64,000 nucleotides of DNA from Lactobacillus iners DSM 13335 (GTDB lineage Bacteria; Bacillota; Bacilli; Lactobacillales; Lactobacillaceae), in contig NZ_GG700811.1 in the NCBI RefSeq assembly GCF_000160875.1, forward strand, positions 124,001-188,000. The letters are read 5' to 3'. Of this stretch, positions 28,736 through 38,981 are shown piece after piece. Below the pieces are notes generated by a model, which did not search any database, had not been told where the DNA came from, and was given only the letters and a program-made list of their open reading frames with translations. How positions within the stretch are numbered: the first letter of the stretch is position 1; every line of letters starts with the position of its first letter. Made by a program: the position numbers and the translations under genes.

Positions 28736-29608
28736 GTGAAAATTGCAATAGTTACTGATAGTACTAGTGATATCACGGTGCAAGAAGCAAGTGATAACAA
28801 CATATCAATTCTACCTATTCCAGTTATAATCGATAATCATACATATTTAGATAATATAGATATATCTACCAAGCAATTATTTGATATGCAAAGAAATGGC
28901 TCGGGATTTCCTCAAACATCTCAACCTGTTTTAGGAGATACTATGGCATTGTTTGATAAATTACATAATAGTGGATATGATGCGATAATTGTGATTACTT
29001 TAGCTTCTACTATTTCTGGTTTTTTTCAAACAGTTAACACTATTTCAAGTGAGCATCCAGAATATAATATTATCCCATATGATTCAGGTATAACTGTCAG
29101 ATTAATGGGATACTTAGCTCTAACTGCTGCACGGTTAGCAAAAAAGGGAAGCACTCCAAAAGAAATTATAGATCATCTAGATGCACTTTCATCAACTATT
29201 GATGAAATATTTGTAGTAGATGATCTCAAGAATTTAGTGCGTGGTGGTAGATTAAGCAATGCTAGTGCATTTGTAGGATCTATGCTACAAATTAAGCCCT
29301 TACTAACATTTGATGATCAATCACATAAAATAGTAAGTTTCGATAAAGTTAGATCCATGAAACGAGCTCTAAAGAAAACTATCTCGCTATCAGAAGATAA
29401 AATTAATCAGGTAAACAATAATCAAGATTTAAGGATAATGATTTATCATTCTAATGATATCCAAGGTGCTGAGTATTTGTTTGAATACTTTAAAGAAGCT
29501 TATCCTCAAAATAATATTGAAATCCAAGAATTTGATCCAGTTATTGCTACTCATTTAGGTGAAAAAGCTCTAGGAGTTACTTGGATAAAAGATATTGATA
29601 AAATGTAA
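28736..29608 (+). CDS. DegV family fatty-acid-binding protein (first copy)
   Basis: 290 residues from a GTG at 28736, which lies 9 bases after AAGGAG (28721-28726). DegV proteins are cytoplasmic and bind one long-chain fatty acid; some present it to fatty acid kinase FakA as FakB. The family signature IAIVTDSTSDIT opens the protein, and PQTSQPVLGD near residue 60 and LVRGGRLSNASAFVGSMLQI near 165 are intact. An upstream in-frame ATG at 28634 would add 34 residues that resemble nothing and would lie before the promoter. The window holds a second degV gene at 48.3-49.1 kb. No fakA is in the window. Confidence 0.88.
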   Translation: MKIAIVTDSTSDITVQEASDNNISILPIPVIIDNHTYLDNIDISTKQLFDMQRNGSGFPQTSQPVLGDTMALFDKLHNSGYDAIIVITLASTISGFFQTVNTISSEHPEYNIIPYDSGITVRLMGYLALTAARLAKKGSTPKEIIDHLDALSSTIDEIFVVDDLKNLVRGGRLSNASAFVGSMLQIKPLLTFDDQSHKIVSFDKVRSMKRALKKTISLSEDKINQVNNNQDLRIMIYHSNDIQGAEYLFEYFKEAYPQNNIEIQEFDPVIATHLGEKALGVTWIKDIDKM

Positions 29609-29615
29609 TGCAAAT

Positions 29616-29649
29616 AAAAAATGCAATATTTTCCAATGTTGCATTTTTT
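29616..29649. terminator. Bidirectional terminator between degV and the cyclophilin gene
   Basis: AAAAAATGCAA pairs with TTGCATTTTTT around a 12-base loop. A and T runs on the two sides suit both converging transcripts. Confidence 0.85.
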
Positions 29650-29695
29650 ATTTTAATATAACTTTACATAATATATATTATACGAAGTAATACTT

Positions 29696-30298
29696 TTAAT
29701 TCTGTTCTTCTACTATGTTGATTATTTTGATATCTTCAAGAGGCTTATCATTAGCACGATCTCGCGGAGCCTTAGCAATTTGATCAACAACATCCATCCC
29801 TTTGATTACTTGACCAAAAACTGTATGACGATGATCTAGCCACGGAGTTCCGCCATTTTTATATGCATTAATAATTTCATTAGGATATCCAGCGGATTCC
29901 ATATCCTTTAAATAACGTTTAGGCATTGTCTTATTTTGAACAATAAAGAATTGACTGCCATTAGTGTTAGGACCAGAATTAGCCATCGATAATGCACCTC
30001 GGATATTAAAAAGAACATCTGAGAATTCATCTTCAAATGAATGACCCCATATACTGGTTCCACCAGTTCCATTTCCTTTGGGATCACCACCTTGAATCAT
30101 AAAGTCTGATATAACACGATGAAAAATTGTATTATTATAATAGTCTTTTTTGGCTAATTGTAAAAAATTGTCAACAGTCATAGGGGCTTCTTTTTCAAAT
30201 AACTTAATTGTAATATCACCATAGCTAGTTGTAATACGAACAACAGGACCTACTTCTTGTTCTGGTGCAATTTGTGGAAATACGTTTTCTTTTGACAT
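29696..30298 (-). CDS. Cyclophilin-type peptidyl-prolyl cis-trans isomerase
   Basis: 200 residues without signal peptide, so cytoplasmic. It speeds cis-trans isomerisation of prolyl bonds. Typical cyclophilin motifs are IFHRVISDFMIQGGDP at about residues 58-73, with the catalytic Arg61, then NGSQFFIVQ near 117 and a histidine-rich loop LDHRHTVFGQV near 153. A short N-terminal extension (about 17 residues) precedes the fold. AAAGG lies before the ATG. It appears to be transcribed alone. Confidence 0.93.
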   Translation of the reverse strand: MSKENVFPQIAPEQEVGPVVRITTSYGDITIKLFEKEAPMTVDNFLQLAKKDYYNNTIFHRVISDFMIQGGDPKGNGTGGTSIWGHSFEDEFSDVLFNIRGALSMANSGPNTNGSQFFIVQNKTMPKRYLKDMESAGYPNEIINAYKNGGTPWLDHRHTVFGQVIKGMDVVDQIAKAPRDRANDKPLEDIKIINIVEEQN

Positions 30299-30316
30299 AA
30301 ATATAAAAACCTTTCA

Positions 30317-30379
30317 AAAAAACACTTTGCTTATTTGCTACATAAATAATATATAAACATCAAAAGAAAAGTGTTTTTT
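30317..30379 (-). terminator. Inverted repeat, probable terminator after ppaC
   Basis: AAAAAACACTTT and AAAGTGTTTTTT form a 12-bp stem around a loop of about 39 bases, ending on the minus strand in T bases. It fits termination of the ppaC transcript, though the large loop makes it weaker than its neighbours. The rest of the 120-base gap holds the leader of the cyclophilin gene; I see no small gene. Confidence 0.5.
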
Positions 30380-30418
30380 ACTTAAATTAATTTAATTCAA
30401 TACTTTAACTCAAAACTT

Positions 30419-31354
30419 TTAATTTGCAAAAGCCTGCGTTAAAGGTGGAACAACTTGTTTTTTACGAGAAACTACTCCTGGTAAAGCTACAGAGGAATCA
30501 ACCAATTTTTTATCAAAAGCCTTTTCAAATAAAAGCTTGCATTCATCTGTACCGACAACAATTGCTTCAGAATTAGAATCTAAAATATTAGTGATAACAA
30601 GCATAAACATTTCATAATTATCTGATGCACTAGCATTTTGCATTTCTTTCATAAATGCTGCTTTTCTTTCCATAGCTTCAGGTAAATCTACAGTATTAAT
30701 TTGTGCAATTCTAACAATATGACCATTTAATTCAAAACTTTTAGCATCTAAATTAATTAATTCTTTTTCAGTCTTAGATGCAATATTGGTACCAGCCTTT
30801 AGTAAGCTCAAACCATACTCTTGATAATCAACACCAGCTACTTTAGCTAAAAACTCGACAGCATTTTTATCATCTTGGGTAGTTGTAGGTGATTTTAATA
30901 ATAATGTATCAGAAATAATAGCAGATAACATTATACCAGCTATATTAGCAGGAATTTCTACACCATTTTCCTTATACATTTTCCATACAACTGTACTTGT
31001 ACAACCTACTGGCTCAGCACGATAGTATAATGGGTTAGCAGTATTGAAATTCATAATCCTATGATGATCAACGACCCAACTAACGTTAACTTGATCAATA
31101 TCAGCTACACTTTGTTGTGGTTCATTATGATCAACTAGCATAACAGAATCCACTTCATTTTTAACTGTTTTTACTACCCTAGGTGCTTTAAAGCCAAACT
31201 TATCTAAGGCACATTGCGTCTCATCATTTGGATTACCTAATGCTACAGCTTCAGTATCATAACCTAATTTATTTTGTAAATATGAAAATGCAATGGCAGT
31301 ACCAATCGCATCAGTATCTGGATTTTGGTGTCCAAAAATCAATTCTTTTGTCAT
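30419..31354 (-). CDS. ppaC: Manganese-dependent inorganic pyrophosphatase (family II)
   Basis: Hydrolyses pyrophosphate to phosphate in the cytoplasm, pulling biosynthetic reactions forward. It has 311 residues. The DHH-family metal sites are visible: [11 protein letters not shown] at 8-18, Asp75-His76 in LVDHNEP, and the DHH motif at 96-98 in VVDHHRIMN. The DHHA2 domain ends in [10 protein letters not shown], carrying the Arg/Lys residues that hold the substrate. An AAAGGAG site precedes the ATG. The gene follows parC by about 80 bases on the same strand. Confidence 0.95.
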   Translation of the reverse strand: MTKELIFGHQNPDTDAIGTAIAFSYLQNKLGYDTEAVALGNPNDETQCALDKFGFKAPRVVKTVKNEVDSVMLVDHNEPQQSVADIDQVNVSWVVDHHRIMNFNTANPLYYRAEPVGCTSTVVWKMYKENGVEIPANIAGIMLSAIISDTLLLKSPTTTQDDKNAVEFLAKVAGVDYQEYGLSLLKAGTNIASKTEKELINLDAKSFELNGHIVRIAQINTVDLPEAMERKAAFMKEMQNASASDNYEMFMLVITNILDSNSEAIVVGTDECKLLFEKAFDKKLVDSSVALPGVVSRKKQVVPPLTQAFAN

Positions 31355-31432
31355 ATTGAAATTACTCCTTTTTTTAACGATACACTATTATTTTAAAATA
31401 ACATTCAACTAACGTCTAGTAGAGATAATCAG

Positions 31433-33928
31433 CTAATCAAATAAATCACTAACATCATGCCCAAGTTCTTCGGCTAATGGCATACCTAATTTTAGAGCAA
31501 CAGGTACACCATCAGAAGTAGTATCAACTACAAATGAGCCATTAGAATACCTATCTCCTACTGGATAATCGTTAGTTCTGATCTTAATCGTACGATCACT
31601 AGATGTTTTTATATTAATATCATGATTTTGAGTATATATAAGTGCAGCTACTATTCTATGTGGTTTAGTTTTGAGTTCACGCAATATCATACTACCACGT
31701 TTAGCACGCGTAAATTTATTTACCAAATCAACTTGCAATTGCTTAAAAGCTCCTCTTTGAGTAACAATTCCTAATTTGAGTGAATTCAAACATTTGGGAT
31801 CAAAAGTTATAGCACTAACAACATAATCATCATCGTTTTTTAAATTAATTGATTTTACACCAGCTGCTCTAGGACCAACTAATGGAACTTCATTAACATC
31901 AAATCTTAATGCATATGCATTGTTGGTTACTAGCAATATTTCATTATCACTATCAGATTTTAATTGCTCTACCATTAATACATTGCTATGATCATCTTTT
32001 AATTTAATCACCATAATAGCTCTTGATTTATAAGTTCTAGTAGGTTGTAAATCGCTTAAAGCAACTTGCTTAATATAGCCATCATTAGTAGTAATTAAAA
32101 ATGTCAAATCACTATTTAAATTATTAATATCAAATACACTGATGATTCTCTCATCATTAGTTAAAACTATTTCTTGAGATAAATGTTGTCCTGTCTCTCG
32201 CCATTTTGTATCAACTAATTCGTATACAGGCCTATAAATTAAATTGCCTTTATTGGTAAATATGTATAAATTACTCAAAGTTGATACAGTTTTATCAAAA
32301 ATAACCTCATCACCACTAGGTAACCCATTATCAGCACTATCTGTCGATTGATAAGAACGCAATGATGAGCGTTTCAAGTAACCATTGGCACTAACTAATA
32401 CACGAACATCTTCTTCACTAAGCAATGCTTTTTCATCAATCTCTATTTTTGTGTATTGCTCAACTATTTGTGTTCTACGTGCTGATCCAAACTCTTTTTT
32501 TACATCTTCAAATTCTTTAACTATTACTGCTTCCAGTCGATTTTTATTATTAATAATATCTAAATAATCTAAAATATTATCTTCTAATTGCTTTTTTTCA
32601 GATAGCAATTGATTAACATCTGTATTGGTCAATCTATATAATTGTAAAGATACAATTGCTTCTGCTTGTTTTTCTGTAAAGCTATAGTTATTCATCAAAT
32701 TAACTTTTGCATCTTTTTTATCTTTAGATGCTCGAATAGTTTTGATGACTTGATCTAAAATGTTTAACGCATAGATTAACCCTTCAACTATTTCTAATCG
32801 TTGTTTAGATTTTACTAAATCAAAATGTGTCCGTTTTAATACAACGCTTTTTTTATGTTCCAGATATGAAGATAAAATGCGTTTCAATCCTAATTGAACA
32901 GGTGCCATGTGATCAATAGCCACCATATTAAAATTATAAGAAATTTGTAAATCTGTAGATTTAAATAAATAATTAAGAATATTTTCGCTATCTACTTCCT
33001 TTTTCAATTCAATAACTATTGATAAACCATGACGATCAGTTTCATCTCTAACTTCAGTAATACCATCAACATCTTTATTTAAACGAATTTCATCTATTTT
33101 TTTGACTAACATAGCCTTATTAACGCCAAAAGGTATTTCGGTAATTACAATTTGTGGTTTTTGTCCTTTAGTTACTTTAATCTTAGTTTTTGCACGAACT
33201 TGTATTCTGCCTCTACCAGTTTCATAAGCATCTTTAATGCCTTGATTACCAATGATTAACCCACCTGTAGGAAAATCTGGTCCTTTTATATAAGTCATTA
33301 ATTCATCAATTTTAGCATCAGGATGTTTTATCAAATAAATTAATGCATCAAGAACTTCAGATAAATTATGAGGCGGAATTTCAGTCGCATAACCAGCTGA
33401 AATTCCAGTAGATCCATTTACCAGTAAATTAGGAAAATGGGCAGGTAAAACTGTCGGTTCATACTCTGTATCATCAAAGTTTAAAACCATTTGAACAGTA
33501 TCTTTATCAATATCCTTCAGTAATAAGTTAGATATTTTGCTTAAGCGTGACTCTGTATAACGCATAGCTGCCGGTCCATCACCATCCATAGAACCGTTAT
33601 TTCCATGCATTTCAATTAATGTTTGTCGCATTTTCCAATCTTGAGACAAATGTACCAATGCACCATAAATTGAACTATCTCCATGCGGGTGAAAATTACC
33701 CATAACATTTCCCACTGCTTTAGCAGCTTTCTTATATGCTTTGTCAAAAGTATTGCCATCTTTGTACATAGCATATAAAATTCTCCTCTGTACCGGCTTA
33801 AGTCCATCCCTAATATCAGGAAGTGCACGCTCTTGAATAATATATTTTGAATAGCGACCAAAGCGTTCACCCATAACTTCTTCTAAAGGCATTTCTTTAA
33901 TTCGTTCATTAATTTTAGTATTAGTCAT
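31433..33928 (-). CDS. parC: DNA topoisomerase IV subunit A
   Basis: Breaks and rejoins DNA in the ParC2-ParE2 enzyme that unlinks daughter chromosomes. It has 831 residues. The catalytic Tyr124 lies in AAMRYTESRL. The quinolone-resistance-determining region reads HPHGDSSIYGALVHLSQ at 80-96; the acidic residue usually four positions after the first Ser is Gly89 here. The C-terminal beta-pinwheel shows the usual repeats, for example LFIFTNKGNLIY-like strands near residue 555. ParC rather than GyrA is chosen because of the partner and because no GyrA-box QRRGGKG is present. It lies 25 bases after parE in one operon. Confidence 0.93.
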   Translation of the reverse strand: MTNTKINERIKEMPLEEVMGERFGRYSKYIIQERALPDIRDGLKPVQRRILYAMYKDGNTFDKAYKKAAKAVGNVMGNFHPHGDSSIYGALVHLSQDWKMRQTLIEMHGNNGSMDGDGPAAMRYTESRLSKISNLLLKDIDKDTVQMVLNFDDTEYEPTVLPAHFPNLLVNGSTGISAGYATEIPPHNLSEVLDALIYLIKHPDAKIDELMTYIKGPDFPTGGLIIGNQGIKDAYETGRGRIQVRAKTKIKVTKGQKPQIVITEIPFGVNKAMLVKKIDEIRLNKDVDGITEVRDETDRHGLSIVIELKKEVDSENILNYLFKSTDLQISYNFNMVAIDHMAPVQLGLKRILSSYLEHKKSVVLKRTHFDLVKSKQRLEIVEGLIYALNILDQVIKTIRASKDKKDAKVNLMNNYSFTEKQAEAIVSLQLYRLTNTDVNQLLSEKKQLEDNILDYLDIINNKNRLEAVIVKEFEDVKKEFGSARRTQIVEQYTKIEIDEKALLSEEDVRVLVSANGYLKRSSLRSYQSTDSADNGLPSGDEVIFDKTVSTLSNLYIFTNKGNLIYRPVYELVDTKWRETGQHLSQEIVLTNDERIISVFDINNLNSDLTFLITTNDGYIKQVALSDLQPTRTYKSRAIMVIKLKDDHSNVLMVEQLKSDSDNEILLVTNNAYALRFDVNEVPLVGPRAAGVKSINLKNDDDYVVSAITFDPKCLNSLKLGIVTQRGAFKQLQVDLVNKFTRAKRGSMILRELKTKPHRIVAALIYTQNHDINIKTSSDRTIKIRTNDYPVGDRYSNGSFVVDTTSDGVPVALKLGMPLAEELGHDVSDLFD

Positions 33929-33953
33929 TAAAAATATTTATCCTCTTAAAATA

Positions 33954-35897
33954 TTATTGATTTTCTAAAATAGATGCATCTTCACCTAATTTAAACTTGA
34001 CATTTTCATCTATCCATTTTCTTCTTGCAGCTACTTTATCACCCATTAATGTAGTAACTCTACGCTCTGCTAATGCAGCATCATCTATCTTAACTCTAAT
34101 TAAAGTACGAGTATTAGGATTCATCGTTGTTTCCCATAGCTGGTCAGCATTCATTTCACCTAATCCTTTAAATCTCTGTAAAGAATAACCTTTACCAAAT
34201 TCTTTAACATCCTTTTGCAACTCTTCATCTGTCCAAGAATACTTAATCTCTACATTCTTTCCTTGGCCTTTTTCTAATTTGTATAAAGGTGGCAATGCAA
34301 TATATACACGTCCCGCCTCTATCATTGGTTTCATATAGCGATAAAAGAAAGTTAATAAAAGAATTTGAATATGAGCACCATCAGTATCTGCGTCAGTCAT
34401 GATAATAATTTTATTGTAATTCGCATCAGCTATTTCAAAATCAGGTCCTACACCAGCACCTATGGTATGAATCATGGTGTTTATTTCTTCATTTTTAAAG
34501 ATATCTTGTAACCTAGCTTTTTGCGTATTCAATACTTTTCCACGCAACGGTAAAATAGCTTGGAATTTTCGATCACGACCTTGTTTAGCCGAACCTCCAG
34601 CTGAATCCCCTTCGACCAAGAATAATTCATTTTTTTCAGGATTTCTAGATTGAGCGGGAGTCAACTTACCAGATAAAACTTCTTTCTTTTTTCTTTTCTT
34701 ACCGGATCTACTCTCATCTCTAGCTTTTTTGGCTGCTTCACGTGCCTCCCGTGCTCTTTGAGCTTTTTGAACTAATTTTTGAGCAAATTCACCATTTTCC
34801 ATCAAATAATATGACAGTTGCTCATAAATAATATTATCAACTACACTTCTAGCTTGAGGTGTACCTAATTTTCCTTTAGTTTGACCTTCAAATTCCAATA
34901 ATTCTTCAGGTATTTTAACAGATAAAACAGCACTAAGACCTTCTCTATAATCTGATCCTTCCAAGCCCTTATCTTTTGTCTTTAACAATCCTTGCTTCTT
35001 AGCATAATCATTAAATGCTCGTGTAAAGCCACTACGTGCTCCTGCTTCATGACTGCCACCATCAATTGTTCTAACATTATTAACAAAAGATACAACATTC
35101 TCAGAATAACCATCATTATATTGACCAGAAAATTCAACTTTAATATTGTCGATCTCGCCCTCAAAATAAAAAATATCACCTATAGTATCTTTATCTTCAT
35201 TTAAATAAGATACAAATGATTTGATTCCATCATCATAATAAAACTCATCTTTACGTTGAGGATCACGTTCATCAGTCAAAGTGAAACGAACACCTTTTAA
35301 AAGGAATGCAGCTTCTCTTAATCTCTCCTGAATAGTTTCATATTTATAAATTGTAGTCGAAAATATCTTGGAATCAGGTTTAAAAGTAATCAATGTACCT
35401 GTTTTATCAGAAGTTGCTCCTAATTTTTTTAATGTTCCTACAGGCTTACCACCATCAACAAATTCTTCTTCAAAAGCTTGACCATCACGAACTACTCTAA
35501 CTTTTAACCATTCTGATAGAGCATTAACTACAGAAGAACCTACACCGTGTAATCCTCCTGATGTTTGATAATTCTTTTCAGTAAATTTACCACCTGCATG
35601 TAACACTGTTAAAATAACTTCAATAGTAGGTAACCCTGATGCATGCATTCCTGTAGGCATTCCACGGCCGAAATCCTGTACCGATACTGAATTATCTGGA
35701 TGAATAGTCACATTTATTTCCTTGCCATAACCTGCCATAGCTTCATCAACAGAATTATCTAATATTTCATATACTAAATGATTAAGACCTTGTCGATCAG
35801 TCGAACCTATGTACATACCTGGTCTTTTTCTAACTGCTTCCAATCCATGAAGTATTTGAATTGAAGAATCATCATACGTATTATTTAAATTAGTCAA
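33954..35897 (-). CDS. parE: DNA topoisomerase IV subunit B
   Basis: ATPase subunit of topoisomerase IV. The GHKL ATP site has EILDNSVDEAMAGYG and the GGLHGVGSSVVNALS lid; the TOPRIM domain has LVEGDSAGGSAKQGRDR and IMTDADTDGAH. The start is set at a TTG (35897-35895) because GGAGGAA at 35905-35911 lies 7 bases upstream. An in-frame ATG at 35918 overlaps that ribosome-binding site and would add seven residues not seen in the family. From TTG the protein has 647 residues. parE is divergent from plsY, as in many Gram-positive genomes. Confidence 0.92.
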   Translation of the reverse strand: MTNLNNTYDDSSIQILHGLEAVRKRPGMYIGSTDRQGLNHLVYEILDNSVDEAMAGYGKEINVTIHPDNSVSVQDFGRGMPTGMHASGLPTIEVILTVLHAGGKFTEKNYQTSGGLHGVGSSVVNALSEWLKVRVVRDGQAFEEEFVDGGKPVGTLKKLGATSDKTGTLITFKPDSKIFSTTIYKYETIQERLREAAFLLKGVRFTLTDERDPQRKDEFYYDDGIKSFVSYLNEDKDTIGDIFYFEGEIDNIKVEFSGQYNDGYSENVVSFVNNVRTIDGGSHEAGARSGFTRAFNDYAKKQGLLKTKDKGLEGSDYREGLSAVLSVKIPEELLEFEGQTKGKLGTPQARSVVDNIIYEQLSYYLMENGEFAQKLVQKAQRAREAREAAKKARDESRSGKKRKKKEVLSGKLTPAQSRNPEKNELFLVEGDSAGGSAKQGRDRKFQAILPLRGKVLNTQKARLQDIFKNEEINTMIHTIGAGVGPDFEIADANYNKIIIMTDADTDGAHIQILLLTFFYRYMKPMIEAGRVYIALPPLYKLEKGQGKNVEIKYSWTDEELQKDVKEFGKGYSLQRFKGLGEMNADQLWETTMNPNTRTLIRVKIDDAALAERRVTTLMGDKVAARRKWIDENVKFKLGEDASILENQ

Positions 35898-35944
35898 ACA
35901 ATTTTTCCTCCATTTCAAATCAAACTCAATTAATTCTACACAAT

Positions 35945-35973
35945 TTGGATAATTTTATAAATTTTGATAAAAT
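35945..35973 (+). promoter_or_regulatory. Predicted promoter of plsY
   Basis: TTGGAT at 35945-35950 and TAAAAT at 35968-35973 with a 17-base spacer. Transcription would begin near 35980. This excludes the upstream in-frame ATG at 35945 as a translation start. Confidence 0.6.
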
Positions 35974-36007
35974 AGTTTTATGTTTAATTGAGGTTGATGA
36001 TAACATT

Positions 36008-36637
36008 ATGTCTGTATTTAATTCTAATATTATATTATTTATTTTAGCATATTTATTAGGTTCATTTCCTAGTGGACTAATCGTTGGCCTAATATTCTTT
36101 AAAAAGGATATTAGAAACTTCGGATCAGGAAATATTGGTACAACAAATACATTTCGAATCTTAGGTCCTAAAGCAGGAATAGCTGTATTATTCGCAGATG
36201 TCTTTAAGGGATGGTTAGCAGTAAATCTGTTTAAACTATGCCATATCCATGTTGTAAATTTGGTTTTACTGATAACAGGTTTATTAGCAATTTTAGGTCA
36301 CACATTCTCCATATTTTTAAAATTTAAAGGTGGAAAAGCTGTAGCAACAATAGCTGGTGTTTTGTTTGCATATAACTTTAATTTTGCTTTAGTATGTGCA
36401 ACTATTTTTTTACCTATGATTTTTATCACTAGTTGCATTAGCTTATCTGCTCTAATATCTATTGTAATTATTTTTATTTTATCCTTTTTATTTCATGACA
36501 TTTATTTATCTATATTATTAGGATTTCTGGTTTTACTAGTCTATATTAGACATAGATCTAATATTATCAGGTTAATAAATGGAAAAGAAAATATTATCCC
36601 CTTTGGATTATTTTATTGGTATAGAAAAATAAAATAA
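36008..36637 (+). CDS. plsY: Glycerol-3-phosphate acyltransferase PlsY
   Basis: Membrane enzyme that moves acyl groups from acyl-phosphate to glycerol-3-phosphate, the first step of phospholipid synthesis. It has 209 residues from ATG 36008. Signature motifs are LLGSFPSGLIVG, then GSGNIGTTNTFR with the catalytic loop, then KFKGGKAVAT. Five or so membrane helices are apparent. A GAGGT lies 13 bases upstream, slightly distant. An upstream ATG would add 21 residues before the predicted transcription start and is rejected. Divergent from parE-parC. Confidence 0.92.
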   Translation: MSVFNSNIILFILAYLLGSFPSGLIVGLIFFKKDIRNFGSGNIGTTNTFRILGPKAGIAVLFADVFKGWLAVNLFKLCHIHVVNLVLLITGLLAILGHTFSIFLKFKGGKAVATIAGVLFAYNFNFALVCATIFLPMIFITSCISLSALISIVIIFILSFLFHDIYLSILLGFLVLLVYIRHRSNIIRLINGKENIIPFGLFYWYRKIK

Positions 36638-36668
36638 AAAATTCTACTGTTCATCAGTAGAATTTTTT
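36636..36668. terminator. Bidirectional terminator between plsY and galM
   Basis: AAAAAATTCTACTG pairs perfectly with CAGTAGAATTTTTT around a five-base loop. It serves both converging genes. Confidence 0.92.
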
Positions 36669-36669
36669 A

Positions 36670-37560
36670 TTATTTTGTTTCATCATGAAATGCCATTGAA
36701 AATCCATTACTCCACGTTTGACCGGCAGCAACTCTATTCATACCTATTTTATCTTCTAATTTACCATTAGTATCTTTGGTATCTGCAATTCCCCACCATG
36801 GCTCTATACAAATATAATCGGCTGTAACAGGATATTGTGACCATAACCCAACATAAGGTGCATTATCGATGTGAACATTAATATGGTAATTACTTTTATC
36901 TGTCTTAATTGACACTTTTGTAGGATGATTATCTAACTGAAAAATCCAAGCGTCCTTTTCAAAAAGTTGATCATTAATTTCAAATAAAGAATTAGTAGAA
37001 ACAAGTGATCTGTTCTCCCAATCTAGTAAAGGAGCTTCCAAAGGAATTCTTACATGATCAATTGAAGGATCAAATTTAAAATAATAGTCTTCCTTTTTCA
37101 AACCTTGGTTAGTTGGTAAATTAAATCCAGGATGACCACCAACACCGAAAATCATTTCTTCACTACCTGTATTAGTGACGATAAAATCTTCCTTAATCAA
37201 ATTGTTAACTAAACTGTATTTAACCCTAAATTCAAAATCAAAAGGGTACTGTTTTTTAGTCTCTTCATCAGACTTTAATAACAAAGTTATTGATGTATCG
37301 TCTTGTTGATCAAGCTCAAATTCCTTTTTATGAGCGAAACCATGTTGTCCCAAATGATATGTTTTATTCTTATAGGTATATTGATCATTCTTTAATCTAC
37401 CTACTATCGGGAATAAAACAGGTGCGTGCTGTGGCCAAACTTCTTTTTTAGCAGTCCAAATATATTCACATTTGCTATTATTGTCAACAACACTCTGTAT
37501 CTCAGCCCCTAAAGTTGATACAGTTAAAGTTAAAAAACTGTTTTTTAATTGATATTCCAT
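36670..37560 (-). CDS. Aldose 1-epimerase family protein (LacX/GalM-like)
   Basis: 296 residues of the galactose-mutarotase fold. HAPVLFPIVGRLKND near residue 45, GQHGFAHKKEFEL near 72 and GGHPGFNLP near 140 match the LacX/YphB branch, where the catalytic His and Glu lie in GQHGFA and near CIEPWWG (about residue 248). It likely interconverts alpha and beta anomers of a hexose or hexose phosphate; the substrate is unknown. A GAGGGTG site precedes the ATG, and the gene follows hslU by 16 bases, probably as the last gene of the topA-hslU transcript. Confidence 0.88.
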   Translation of the reverse strand: MEYQLKNSFLTLTVSTLGAEIQSVVDNNSKCEYIWTAKKEVWPQHAPVLFPIVGRLKNDQYTYKNKTYHLGQHGFAHKKEFELDQQDDTSITLLLKSDEETKKQYPFDFEFRVKYSLVNNLIKEDFIVTNTGSEEMIFGVGGHPGFNLPTNQGLKKEDYYFKFDPSIDHVRIPLEAPLLDWENRSLVSTNSLFEINDQLFEKDAWIFQLDNHPTKVSIKTDKSNYHINVHIDNAPYVGLWSQYPVTADYICIEPWWGIADTKDTNGKLEDKIGMNRVAAGQTWSNGFSMAFHDETK

Positions 37561-37576
37561 TACATTAACACCCTCT

Positions 37577-38971
37577 TTATAATATGAATTTCGTTAAATC
37601 CTTATTAGTAATAATATCGCCCAGTTTTTTATCAACATACTGTTCTGTAACGGTGATTTCACCCTCTGACATATCAGGACCATCAAATAAAATATCTTCA
37701 AGTAGTTTTTCTAAAATTGTAGCTAATCTACGTGCACCAACATTGTCTGTTCCTTGGTTAACATCATAAGCTATTTTAGCTAGTTTACAAATGGCTTCTT
37801 GCGTGAAAATAAGATTTATACCATCAGTCTTCAATAATGATTCATATTGCTTCAACAAAGAGTTCTTTGAATCTTTTAAAATCCTAACAAAATCAGATTC
37901 TCTTAAAGGATTTAGTTCAACTCTGATAGGGAAACGTCCTTGTAATTCAGGAATTAAATCACTTGGTTTGCTTTCAGCAAAAGCTCCAGCAGCAATAAAT
38001 AATATATGTTCAGTATTAACAGGTCCATACTTTGTTGAAACTATTGAACCCTCAACAATAGGCAAAATATCTCTTTGAACACCTTCACGAGAAACTTGAC
38101 CAGTAGTATTTTTATCACCTGCCACTGTTTTATCTATTTCATCTATGAAAATAATACCATTTTGCTGAGCTTGTACAACAGCCTTTTGATATAAACTATC
38201 ATAATTAATAAGTTTTTTTGCTTCCTCTTGAATTAAAAGTTCGCGTGCATCTTTAACAGATAGTGTCCTTCTAACGCGTTTTTTAGGCATCAAACCACCC
38301 ATTAAACTAGACATATCCATTCCCATTTGCCCTATCATGTCGTTCATTTGATTAGCTTTAGTAGCGGATTCAACATAAAGTGTAACTTCATGATTTTCCA
38401 ACAAACCTTTTTTAAGCTTATCTGCAACAGATGCTCTTTTATCTATAATTTGATCATCTAATTCTTCATCGTCTTCATCGTCATCTTCATCATCCAAAGT
38501 GTCGGAAAAAAAGTCAACCCATCTCTCTGAAGGATCATCCTCTTCCTCTTCATCTCCGAAACCTGGCACTAATAATTTTATCAATCGATCATTGGCATGT
38601 TCAGTTGCTTCAATTTTAACTCGATCAAACTCTGCTTGTTCTGATATTCGGACGGATTCTTCTACCAAATCACGTACCATTGATTCAACATTACGTCCAA
38701 CATATCCAACTTCTGTAAATTTTGTTGCTTCTACTTTTACAAAAGGTGCATTAACAATCTTAGCTAACCTACGAGCAATTTCTGTTTTACCAACTCCTGT
38801 GGGTCCCGCCATTAAAATATTTTTAGGTGTAATTTCTTGTTGCAAATCTTTTGGCAATTGCAATCTACGATAACGATTATATAATGCAACTGCTACAGCT
38901 TTCTTGGCAGAATCTTGTCCAATTATATAATTATCTAATAACTCTACTATTTGTTTTGGGGTTTTTACCAT
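37577..38971 (-). CDS. hslU: ATP-dependent protease ATPase subunit HslU (ClpY)
   Basis: AAA+ unfoldase that feeds proteins into the HslV chamber. It has 465 residues. Walker A is [14 protein letters not shown], Walker B FIDEID, and the pore and arginine-finger regions are normal. The I domain contains an acidic run (about residues 155-175, mostly Asp/Glu). The C-terminus ends KFIL, like the LxRFIL tails that dock into HslV. Start: ATG 38971 follows AGGAGA by six bases; an earlier in-frame start at 38995 would lie upstream of that site and inside hslV. The hslV stop and hslU ribosome-binding site overlap (TAGGAGA). Confidence 0.95.
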   Translation of the reverse strand: MVKTPKQIVELLDNYIIGQDSAKKAVAVALYNRYRRLQLPKDLQQEITPKNILMAGPTGVGKTEIARRLAKIVNAPFVKVEATKFTEVGYVGRNVESMVRDLVEESVRISEQAEFDRVKIEATEHANDRLIKLLVPGFGDEEEEDDPSERWVDFFSDTLDDEDDDEDDEELDDQIIDKRASVADKLKKGLLENHEVTLYVESATKANQMNDMIGQMGMDMSSLMGGLMPKKRVRRTLSVKDARELLIQEEAKKLINYDSLYQKAVVQAQQNGIIFIDEIDKTVAGDKNTTGQVSREGVQRDILPIVEGSIVSTKYGPVNTEHILFIAAGAFAESKPSDLIPELQGRFPIRVELNPLRESDFVRILKDSKNSLLKQYESLLKTDGINLIFTQEAICKLAKIAYDVNQGTDNVGARRLATILEKLLEDILFDGPDMSEGEITVTEQYVDKKLGDIITNKDLTKFIL

Positions 38972-38981
38972 ATAATCTCTC

